Assembly: GCA_031265595.1 (NCBI GenBank)
Contig: JAISCM010000066.1
Location: forward strand, 1-8,458
Length of the DNA: 8,458 bases
From: Tannerellaceae bacterium
GTDB taxonomy: Bacteria; Bacteroidota; Bacteroidia; Bacteroidales; Tannerellaceae
Direction of reading: 5' to 3'
A program made the translations under genes and the position numbers. Below the pieces are notes generated by a model, which ran no database searches, was not told the origin of the DNA, and worked only from the letters and a program-made list of their open reading frames with translations. Shown piece after piece: positions 1 through 6,503 of the stretch. The stretch's first letter is position 1, and each line of letters starts with the position of its first letter.

Positions 1-732
1 GGCGCCAAAGGACTGGTGTACGCCCGGGTGGAAGAAGACGGAATAAAATCAAGCGTAGACAAATTCTATACGCAGGAAGTGTTGCAGGAAATGAAGAAAG
101 CCTTTGGAGCCGAACCGGGCGACCTGATACTGATCCTATCGGGCGACGACGTAATGAAAACGCGCAAACAACTCTGTGAGTTACGCCTGGAGATGGGTAG
201 CCAGTTGGGGCTTCGGGATAAGAACACATTCGTATGCCTCTGGGTGGTAGACTTCCCCTTGCTCGAATGGAGCGAGGAAGACGGGCGTTACTATGCGATG
301 CACCACCCGTTCACCTCTCCCAAGCCGGAAGATATTCACCTGTTAGACAGTAATCCGGGAGACGTTCGCGCCAATGCCTACGATATGGTGATCAACGGCG
401 TGGAAGTGGGCGGAGGCTCTATCCGTATCCACGACAATGAACTTCAGCAGAAAATGTTCAGGCTGTTAGGTTTTACCGCCGAACAGGCCGAAGCGCAGTT
501 CGGATTCCTGATGAATGCCTTCAAATACGGCGCTCCCCCTCACGGAGGAATCGCCTATGGCCTCGACCGCTGGGTATCCCTCTTTGCCGGCCTCGACTCG
601 ATCCGCGACTGTATTGCTTTCCCGAAAAACAATTCCGGGCGAGACGTCATGCTCGATGCTCCTTCGGCAATCGCACAGGCGCAGTTGGACGAGCTTCAAA
701 TTGCCATCTGCCACACGCCGCCGTCATGCTGA
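1..732 (+). CDS. aspS: Aspartyl-tRNA synthetase, C-terminal part (5' end outside window)
   Basis: Class II aminoacyl-tRNA synthetase that charges tRNA-Asp with aspartate in the cytoplasm. The reading frame is open from base 1, so the 243 codons seen are the C-terminal portion; the N-terminal OB-fold and motifs 1 and 2 are outside the window. The visible part begins in the GAD insertion domain typical of bacterial AspRS ([11 protein letters not shown], then a stretch ending near [10 protein letters not shown]). It re-enters the catalytic core with [18 protein letters not shown] and the [18 protein letters not shown] strand. Class II motif 3 is [10 protein letters not shown], whose Arg contacts ATP in this family. 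[18 protein letters not shown] near the end is also characteristic. The last residues (AICHTPPSC) look unlike the usual tail and run into the next gene: the TGA stop is shared with the start of the Nif3 gene (7-nt overlap ATGCTGA), implying translational coupling. Family assignment is secure. Confidence 0.96.
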   Translation, partial: GAKGLVYARVEEDGIKSSVDKFYTQEVLQEMKKAFGAEPGDLILILSGDDVMKTRKQLCELRLEMGSQLGLRDKNTFVCLWVVDFPLLEWSEEDGRYYAMHHPFTSPKPEDIHLLDSNPGDVRANAYDMVINGVEVGGGSIRIHDNELQQKMFRLLGFTAEQAEAQFGFLMNAFKYGAPPHGGIAYGLDRWVSLFAGLDSIRDCIAFPKNNSGRDVMLDAPSAIAQAQLDELQIAICHTPPSC

Positions 733-1823
733 AGATTAAAGATATAATCAGAGAAATAGAGACGTATGCACCGCTTCCGCTTCAGGAAGGGTTTGACAAT
801 GCAGGCGTTCAGGCAGGCGATGTTAACCAGCTTGCCACAGGCGCTCTGCTATGCCTCGATGTAACCGAAGCGGTCATCGACGAAGCTATACAGATGGATT
901 ATAACCTGATCATATCCCACCATCCGTTGGCGTTCAAACCTTTCAAGTCGCTGACAGGGCGTAACTATGTAGAGCGTTGCCTTATGAAAGCCTGCAAGCA
1001 CGACCTTGTTATTTATGCTGCACATACAAACTTAGATAATGTAGCGGGCGGCGTAAACTTCCGTATCGCCGAATTGACCGGCTTGCAGAACATCCGTATC
1101 CTCAGCCCGCAGAAGAATGCGTTGCTGAAAATGGTTACTTTCGTGCCGGAAGCCTACGCCGAGACGGTAAGGAACGTATTGTTCAACGCCGGCGCCGGGC
1201 ATATCGGCCAGTACGATTCGTGCAGTTTCAACCTGAAAGGGGAAGGTACTTTCCGCGCCGGCGAGAAATGCAAACCGTTTGTTGGTAAAGCCGGCGAATT
1301 GCATACCGAACGGGAAGAGCGCATCGAAACGATCATCCCCGCCTATCGCAAAAGCGCCATCACCCGCACCCTGCTGTCTGTCCATCCATACGAAGAGCCT
1401 GCCTTTGACTTCTATCCTTTAGACAATGTGTGGAATATGGCCGGTTCGGGGATTGTGGGCGAACTGCCGGAAAGCGAAGACGGGTACGACTTCCTCCTGC
1501 GGATAAAAGATCTATTTAATGTAGCCTGCGTAAAACATTCGGCTTTTACCGGCAAGCCCATCCGCGACGTAGCTATCTGCGGCGGAAGCGGCGCTTTCCT
1601 GCTACCAGAAGCGATCGCCTTCGGCGCCGACGTATTCATTACAGGCGAAGCCAGGTACAATGACTTTTACGACGTGGAAGATAAGATCCTGTTGGCAGTG
1701 ATCGGCCATTATGAGTCCGAAGTATGTACAAAAGATATATTTTATACGATAGTATCGAAAAAATTCCCTACCTTTGCACTGCATTTTTCAAACAATAATT
1801 TGAACCCGGTAAAATATTTATAG
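726..1823 (+). CDS. Nif3-like dinuclear metal centre protein (YqfO/YbgI family)
   Basis: 365 residues, the usual length for the long form of the Nif3 family, often labelled 'GTP cyclohydrolase 1 type 2 homolog'; its physiological role is not settled. The two Nif3 halves are split by an inserted PII/CutA-like domain. Visible metal-site motifs are SHHP (His65, His66), AHTNLDN (His100, Asp104) and GHYESE (His328, Glu332), which in solved homologues bind two metal ions. Other family signatures are CGGSGAF (285-291) and [16 protein letters not shown] (301-316). The insert spans roughly residues 131-236 and contains [15 protein letters not shown], as in YqfO. The start ATG at 726 overlaps the aspS stop and has no clear Shine-Dalgarno, which fits coupled translation. 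The TAG stop is one base before the next ATG. The family is certain; the biochemical function is not. Confidence 0.94.
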   Translation: MLKIKDIIREIETYAPLPLQEGFDNAGVQAGDVNQLATGALLCLDVTEAVIDEAIQMDYNLIISHHPLAFKPFKSLTGRNYVERCLMKACKHDLVIYAAHTNLDNVAGGVNFRIAELTGLQNIRILSPQKNALLKMVTFVPEAYAETVRNVLFNAGAGHIGQYDSCSFNLKGEGTFRAGEKCKPFVGKAGELHTEREERIETIIPAYRKSAITRTLLSVHPYEEPAFDFYPLDNVWNMAGSGIVGELPESEDGYDFLLRIKDLFNVACVKHSAFTGKPIRDVAICGGSGAFLLPEAIAFGADVFITGEARYNDFYDVEDKILLAVIGHYESEVCTKDIFYTIVSKKFPTFALHFSNNNLNPVKYL

Positions 1824-1824
1824 A

Positions 1825-2586
1825 ATGGCAAAGAAAACATCGGCTGAAAAAGAATATACAGTGGAAGAAAAGCTGTCGGCGCTGTATGAACTTCAGACTT
1901 TGGTGACTGAGATAGATAAGATCAAAACACTCCGCGGCGAGCTCCCATTAGAAGTTCAGGATCTCGAAGACGAGATTGCAGGTTTGGAAACACGCCTCCA
2001 CAACTATCAATCCGAAATAAAAGATTTTGAATCGTCCGTTGCAGAACAAAAAAACAAAATCGTAGACTCTACAGGATTGATTGAGAAATACAGAGGTCAG
2101 TTAGACAACGTGCGCAACAACCGCGAATTTGATAATCTGTCTAAAGAAATTGAATTTCAGGGACTGGAAATAGAGTTCTCCGAAAAGAAGATCCGTGAGT
2201 TTACCGAACTGATAGCAACGAAGAAAGCCGAGATCTCCGGCCTGAACGATACCCTGGAAGGACGAAAAGCCGACCTGACCCAGAAACGTAACGAACTGGA
2301 AGAAATCGTATCCGAAACGAAACAGGAGGAAGAAAAGCTCCGTGAGAAAGCAAAAAAGCTTGAATCGAACATCGAACCCCGTTTGCTTACCGCTTTCAAA
2401 CGTATACGTAAGGGGGCGCGTAACGGGTTGGCCGTTGTTTATATCCAGCGCGACGCCTGCGGTGGTTGCTTCAATAAGATCCCACCTCAGAAACAAATGG
2501 ATATTAAACTCCGCAAAAAGATTATCGTATGCGAATACTGTGGCCGTATTATGATCGACCCGGAATTGGCAGGCGTAGACGAATAA
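1825..2586 (+). CDS. Coiled-coil protein with C4 zinc ribbon (COG1579, FlgZ/CdsZ-like)
   Basis: 253 residues. Residues about 15-190 are rich in Glu, Lys, Leu, Gln and Asn with heptad character and almost no Pro or Gly, predicting a long antiparallel coiled-coil hairpin. The C-terminus holds a zinc ribbon with CGGC (Cys212, Cys215) and CEYCGRIM (Cys236, Cys239), 20 residues between the Cys pairs. The linker GLAVVYIQRDACGGCFNKIPPQ is characteristic of COG1579. No signal peptide or membrane segment, so it is probably cytoplasmic. Known relatives are Helicobacter HP0958 (FlgZ, an RpoN/flaA-mRNA-associated protein) and chlamydial CT398 (CdsZ); those roles (flagella, type III secretion) cannot simply be transferred to a Bacteroidales. 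It follows the Nif3 gene after one base, so the two proteins are made together. Function unknown, though nucleic-acid or protein-complex binding is a fair inference. Confidence 0.9.
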   Translation: MAKKTSAEKEYTVEEKLSALYELQTLVTEIDKIKTLRGELPLEVQDLEDEIAGLETRLHNYQSEIKDFESSVAEQKNKIVDSTGLIEKYRGQLDNVRNNREFDNLSKEIEFQGLEIEFSEKKIREFTELIATKKAEISGLNDTLEGRKADLTQKRNELEEIVSETKQEEEKLREKAKKLESNIEPRLLTAFKRIRKGARNGLAVVYIQRDACGGCFNKIPPQKQMDIKLRKKIIVCEYCGRIMIDPELAGVDE

Positions 2587-2609
2587 GTTGTTTCATAGCA
2601 ATATTAAAT

Positions 2610-4856
2610 TTAGTTAATTATTTTGGTTTGGGCGGCATTTATAAACAAAATGTCGCCTATTTCATTGAAGTCGGTAAAGAAGTCCATCGCATCATGTTTG
2701 ATGATCTCTTCACGGAAGCCGATAAGGGTTAGCCCTGCATACTTTGAATGTGCCACAACGGCGTTGCTTACCGTCTGTCCTTCCGAAAGCATTACGATTT
2801 CGATATTAGCCAATGTAATAGGCAACCGTCCTTCGGCGATCCGTTCCTGCAAATCTTCCTTCACAATTTCTTTTTGCCCTCTTGTGCTGGTTATAAATAT
2901 TTTTATCCGGCTCTTGCGCCAGTCGGGGTGTGCTATAATGATATAGCCTAAGAGGATCATAAGGTTTGTATTCTTTTCGTCCGTCTCTCTTATCCATACA
3001 TGGATACCGTTTTTATTGCGGATGGGATAGGTTGATCCGGCAAAGATGCAGGTATCGAAATTACCGGCCCGGGCCAGGTTGATGTTATCCAATATCCTTT
3101 CCAGTTCATCCGGGTGGTTTTTATCAAACTCAAAGACAACCATATTGTTCTCCATGCCCGAAATAGAAGGCGTTTGTATTACCTGCGCTATGGCGGAAGT
3201 ATACGATGGCGATATCATGGTATCAATATAGAGCGCTCCTCCGTGTTCTTTCTGGCCTTCAACTAACTGGCGCAATACGTCGCGCGACTTCCGGTAGGTT
3301 TGTTTGCTGTAATATCCTTCAATAAAATGAAAATAGGTGCCGAAGCCATGCTGATGGCTGATCCATTTCATCAGTTCGAGCACTTTGTCTCTTTCAAACG
3401 AATTGGGGGAGATACAGATAGCGGAGGGGCGCCACTCTTCGTTCTCAAGCGCCGACTGATGTTTCTGCATAAATACCCGTAGCCGCCTGTTCAGTTGGAA
3501 AAGAGAACCCTCGAAGATATCTACAAGTCCTTTCTCGTCTTTATTATAATGCTCTATAAGTAAATAGATAATTGCCAGAACGGCATAAGACAATACCGTA
3601 TAAAGCGGATTGATCATAAACATCACCCACACCGAAAGGATAAACCCGCCTAAAGAGAAATACCACTTTGACTTAAAGCGCGGGCGATAAGACGGCGGCG
3701 AACCGAAATGATTAAGAAATGAGATCAGGCACAACGAACCGTAGGTAATCAGGAAGAACATAGAGATAATACCGGCTACCGTATCTATACTGCCTGATAA
3801 GACAAAGAGGAGGGCTATAACGAAAGAGGCGAGCGTGGCATTATACGGTTCGTTGCTCTTCCCTTTTCCTTTGGCCAGGAATTTATTTATACGGGTAAAG
3901 GGGAAGCTTCCGTCGTTTGCTAAAGCCTGTAAGGTACGCGGGGCGACAAGGATAGAACCTAATGCCGACGAAGACGTACAGGCGGCAAGGCCTAAAGGTA
4001 TCACGATAACCCCATAAACGGCAATCCGCGACATGATCAATTGGTCTTCGAGCAGATCGGCTTGTGAAGCAGAGACCGATAGTTTCCATACAACCAATAT
4101 ATAGACCAATAACCCCGTTACCGTCCCTCCCATCGTTCCTAACGGGATGGATTTTCCGGGATTCTTTAAGTCGCCGCTCAGCCCTACCCCGGCGGTCATT
4201 CCGGTAAATGCCGGGAAGCAGATAGCGAACAAGATAAAGAAGTTTTCCTGATTGAAAAAACCGAAATTATTACCGGGTATTCTTGTTATATCGTCTTCCA
4301 CCGCCGGCTCTATCGGATGGCCTGCAAAGAAGAGCAGTAAAGCCAGAAACAGAATAATGTTGACTGCATAAAGCATCTTGATCCCCGAATCGGCCCCTTT
4401 ACCTAAAATAAGCAAGCCCAATATAAGCAGGGCCGGTACGCTCACGGCCTGCCGGGGAAGCTCGAAGCCATATTGATTGGCAAACCAGTCGAAGAAGGGT
4501 GCAAAAGCTTCTGTGAAAGCAATCGTATAAAAGGCTACACTGATCACCTGGGAAAAATAGAGCGTAATGCCGATGGTAGAACCGATTTTCAAACCAAATG
4601 AGCGGGAGATAATAAAGTACTCGCCCCCTCCTTCCACGCGGGTATTCGTAGCGATTTCGGATATAGCCAATGCGGTAGGTATGGTAATTAAGTGTCCCAG
4701 CAGAATAATCCCGATCGTTCCCCAAACGCCTAACGTACCTACTGCATAGCCAAACCGCAGAAACAAAACGGCTCCTAATATGGTAGATATCGCCGTAAAG
4801 TAAACCGGGGCTACGCCAAAGCCGCTGTTGTTATTTTGTGTTTTTGCCTGTTCCAT
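2610..4856 (-). CDS. SLC12-like cation-chloride cotransporter family protein (APC superfamily)
   Basis: 748 residues from the chosen start: about 12 TM segments (roughly residues 15-435) and a soluble C-terminal domain (about 475-748). TM1 (STILGAVLFLRFGYAVGTLG), TM6 (AICFPAFTGMTAGVGLSGDL, then KNPGKSIPLGT) and TM8 (TSSSALGSILVAPRTLQAL) match SLC12 motifs. Tyr110 in TM3 aligns by eye with the K+-site tyrosine of NKCC1, Ser296/Ser297 with the Na+-site serines, and Tyr372 with a Cl- site tyrosine of TM10. The C-terminal GIHVWIRETDEKNTNLMILL and DWRKSRIKIFI echo the SLC12 'IDVWW...LLLPYLL...W+KC+-R-F' block, so this is not a plain amino-acid permease. The start at 4856 is preferred because AAGGA lies 6 nt upstream; in-frame ATGs at 4892 and 4913 would add 12 or 19 residues with no such site. 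The substrate is inferred, not shown. The gene stands alone on its strand: divergent from tilS, convergent with the zinc-ribbon gene. Confidence 0.9.
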   Translation of the reverse strand: MEQAKTQNNNSGFGVAPVYFTAISTILGAVLFLRFGYAVGTLGVWGTIGIILLGHLITIPTALAISEIATNTRVEGGGEYFIISRSFGLKIGSTIGITLYFSQVISVAFYTIAFTEAFAPFFDWFANQYGFELPRQAVSVPALLILGLLILGKGADSGIKMLYAVNIILFLALLLFFAGHPIEPAVEDDITRIPGNNFGFFNQENFFILFAICFPAFTGMTAGVGLSGDLKNPGKSIPLGTMGGTVTGLLVYILVVWKLSVSASQADLLEDQLIMSRIAVYGVIVIPLGLAACTSSSALGSILVAPRTLQALANDGSFPFTRINKFLAKGKGKSNEPYNATLASFVIALLFVLSGSIDTVAGIISMFFLITYGSLCLISFLNHFGSPPSYRPRFKSKWYFSLGGFILSVWVMFMINPLYTVLSYAVLAIIYLLIEHYNKDEKGLVDIFEGSLFQLNRRLRVFMQKHQSALENEEWRPSAICISPNSFERDKVLELMKWISHQHGFGTYFHFIEGYYSKQTYRKSRDVLRQLVEGQKEHGGALYIDTMISPSYTSAIAQVIQTPSISGMENNMVVFEFDKNHPDELERILDNINLARAGNFDTCIFAGSTYPIRNKNGIHVWIRETDEKNTNLMILLGYIIIAHPDWRKSRIKIFITSTRGQKEIVKEDLQERIAEGRLPITLANIEIVMLSEGQTVSNAVVAHSKYAGLTLIGFREEIIKHDAMDFFTDFNEIGDILFINAAQTKIIN

Positions 4857-4980
4857 TCGTTTTCCTTCATGTGCCGATGTAAATATGGTCATTTTTTTGC
4901 GAAGATGATACAATGTTGTGTTAATTTAATTGTGAACCCTTCATGAATCGGTTGTATTCTTTTTATCGTACTTTTGCTTT
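4857..4980. promoter_or_regulatory. Divergent intergenic region between the SLC12-like gene and tilS
   Basis: This 124-nt AT-rich spacer must hold promoters for both directions. On the + strand a good -7 element is seen just before tilS (separate entry). On the - strand I find no clean TAnnTTTG; TATTTACA (about 4870-4877 on the minus strand) is the nearest candidate and, if used, would place the RNA start downstream of the 4913 ATG, supporting the shorter protein. A Shine-Dalgarno-like AAGGA on the minus strand lies 6 nt before the 4856 ATG. Confidence 0.5.
4969..4976 (+). promoter_or_regulatory. Bacteroidetes -7 promoter element for tilS
   Basis: TACTTTTG matches the Bacteroidetes sigma-ABfr -7 consensus TAnnTTTG exactly. 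No TTTG lies at the expected 19-21 nt upstream; the nearest weak -33-like match is GTTG at 4951-4954, which is too close. The element ends four bases before the tilS ATG, so the transcript would start at or next to the start codon. Confidence 0.5.
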
Positions 4981-6303
4981 ATGATTGATATGGTACGTAC
5001 ATATATTAATAAGCATCGTCTGCTTTCGGGAGATAAGCCGGTATTGGTGGGATTAAGCGGGGGGGCCGATTCGGTTGCTTTATTGGCTGTGCTGGCGCGG
5101 TTGGGATATGCTTGTATTGCCGTTCATTGCAATTTTCATTTGCGGGGCGGCGAGTCAGACAGGGATGAAGCATTTGCCGGAACGTTTGCTACAACGACAG
5201 GCGTTCCTTTTTATAAGGTAGACTTCGATACCAACCAATATGCCCATGAGAAACATATCTCCATAGAAATGGCCGCCCGTGAATTGCGCTATAGCTACTT
5301 TGAAGCAATGCGTATCCGCTTCGATGCGCAAGCCATTGCCGTAGCCCACCACAGGGATGATAATGTGGAAACATTGCTGATCAACCTGGTACGGGGAACA
5401 GGCATTAAGGGCGTCAGGGGGATCCGCCCTAAGAATGGTTTTGTCGTCCGCCCTTTGTTGGCTGTCGGGAAAGAGGATATTCTATGCTGGCTGGCAGAAC
5501 AACAGTTATCCTTTGTGACCGACAGTACCAACCTTTCGGATGAATATGTACGTAATTTTATCCGGCTTAGCGTAATTCCTTTGCTCGAAGAGATCAATCC
5601 TTCCGCAAAAGAGGCCATTGCGCGTACAAGTGCGCATCTTTCTTCCGTAGAAGTTATTTACCGGTCGGTCATAGAAAAGGCGCGAACCGAGGCGCTGGAC
5701 GGCAACCGGCTTTCCATTGCAGGATTGCTTGCTTATCCTGCGCCCGAAACCATCTTGTACGAATTGCTTACTCCCTTCCATTTTACCCGCCAGGTGGCCG
5801 AACGTATTTTTTTATCGTTAGCTAAAGAACCGGGCAAACTCTTCTTTTCTCCTACTCACAGGTTGATAAAGGACAGGGAGTACCTTTTAATTACGCCCCT
5901 TGAAGAGGCAACGCCCGGCGCCGGTATACTACTGAGAGAAGAACAAAAAGAATGCCTGGCTCCCATAAAGCTATCTTGGGAGAAAAGCGTTTCAGACAAT
6001 GCGTTTCAGATACGGAAAGATAAAAACATCGCTTATTTCGACTACGATAAGCTACATTTCCCGCTTACGATACGTAGCTGGCAACCGGGCGACTGGTTTG
6101 TCCCCTTTGGAATGACCGGCCGTAAAAAGCTGAGCGACTACTTCTCCGACCATAAGTACAGCCTGCCGGATAAGGAACAAACCTGGCTCCTTTGCAGCGG
6201 AGAACACATCCTGTGGATCATTGGCGAACGGGCAGACAACCGTTTCCGGGTGGATAAAACAACAACTTATGTACTTACCGTGAATTTTTTCGGAAAAAGA
6301 TAA
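4981..6303 (+). CDS. tilS: tRNA(Ile)-lysidine synthetase
   Basis: ATP-dependent enzyme that attaches lysine to C34 of the CAU-anticodon tRNA-Ile, changing its codon reading from AUG to AUA and its charging from Met to Ile; normally essential. 440 residues, in the range of the three-domain TilS. The N-terminal PP-loop ATPase carries SGGADS (26-31), HLRGGES (53-59), AHHRDDNVET (122-131) and NLVRGTGIKG. A TilS substrate-binding middle domain follows, then the C-terminal TilS_C domain from about 365, with RSWQPGDWFVPFGMTGRKKL, SDYF and the ILWIIGERADNRFRV end. The ATG at 4981 is used; a second in-frame ATG at 4990 would remove only three residues. No Shine-Dalgarno is present, and the promoter element lies directly upstream. 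The next gene, rho, is 200 nt downstream on the same strand with its own probable promoter. Confidence 0.96.
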   Translation: MIDMVRTYINKHRLLSGDKPVLVGLSGGADSVALLAVLARLGYACIAVHCNFHLRGGESDRDEAFAGTFATTTGVPFYKVDFDTNQYAHEKHISIEMAARELRYSYFEAMRIRFDAQAIAVAHHRDDNVETLLINLVRGTGIKGVRGIRPKNGFVVRPLLAVGKEDILCWLAEQQLSFVTDSTNLSDEYVRNFIRLSVIPLLEEINPSAKEAIARTSAHLSSVEVIYRSVIEKARTEALDGNRLSIAGLLAYPAPETILYELLTPFHFTRQVAERIFLSLAKEPGKLFFSPTHRLIKDREYLLITPLEEATPGAGILLREEQKECLAPIKLSWEKSVSDNAFQIRKDKNIAYFDYDKLHFPLTIRSWQPGDWFVPFGMTGRKKLSDYFSDHKYSLPDKEQTWLLCSGEHILWIIGERADNRFRVDKTTTYVLTVNFFGKR

Positions 6304-6323
6304 CGATGTTTTCAAAAATATTA

Positions 6324-6331
6324 TACCTTTG
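6324..6331 (+). promoter_or_regulatory. Bacteroidetes -7 promoter element for rho
   Basis: TACCTTTG is an exact match to TAnnTTTG. It lies 20 nt after the tilS stop and 172 nt before the rho ATG. I see no TTTG at the expected -33 distance, so strength is uncertain. Predicted RNA start is around 6336-6338. Confidence 0.5.
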
Positions 6332-6451
6332 CAACGTATTACTCCGCAGATATGTTACTAATTATTCAGGTTAGTTAAACAATCCGGTTATTTTTTACAT
6401 AAAGCAATTATTTAATCAATAAGTTTAAGATATATCAGCCGTATTGTATAC

Positions 6452-6472
6452 CTATGGTAGCTATACCAATAG
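6452..6472 (+). other. Imperfect hairpin in the rho leader
   Basis: CTATGGTA, loop GCTA, then TACCAATAG can pair as an 8-bp stem with one bulged A. The left arm GGTA (6456-6459) can also pair with the upstream TACC at 6449-6452, so two mutually exclusive small stems are possible. There is no U-run after it, so it is not an intrinsic terminator. It sits about 30 nt before the rho start. Confidence 0.3.
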
Positions 6473-6503
6473 ATCATTAAAAAGATTTACACATTTTCTT
6501 AAT

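Larger units (their letters stand above)
6304..6503 (+). promoter_or_regulatory. tilS-rho intergenic region and rho leader
   Basis: 200 nt, clearly more AT-rich than the flanking genes. It contains a consensus -7 element at 6324-6331, giving a predicted untranslated leader of about 165 nt. It also holds an imperfect hairpin at 6452-6472 and two 9-codon ATG-to-stop frames (6352-6378 and 6454-6480). There is no Shine-Dalgarno before the rho ATG (CTTAAT then ATG), which is normal for Bacteroidetes. No intrinsic terminator for tilS (GC-rich stem plus U-run) is visible, so tilS transcripts may read into rho. Confidence 0.55.

Noticed and set aside
1032..1385. Minus-strand 117-residue open frame inside the Nif3 gene
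   Set aside because: Lies wholly antisense to a well-supported conserved gene and has no recognisable motif.
2101..2496. Minus-strand Phe-rich 131-residue open frame opposite the zinc-ribbon protein
   Set aside because: Mirror of a Glu/Lys-rich coiled coil; the hydrophobic look comes from antisense GAA/AAA codons, not a real membrane protein.
2600..2620. Possible terminator hairpin ATTAA-loop-TTAAT between the convergent genes
   Set aside because: Only 5 A/T pairs, a mismatch directly outside, and no U-run on either strand; too weak to call.
4857..4913. Longer start for the SLC12-like protein (19 more residues)
   Set aside because: The extra residues are basic and unlike the family N-terminus, and the 4856 ATG has the AAGGA site upstream; kept only as an alternative.
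6452..6480. Rho leader hairpin as an intrinsic terminator of tilS
   Set aside because: The stem is AT-rich and bulged, and is followed by ATCATTAAAAAG rather than a U-run.
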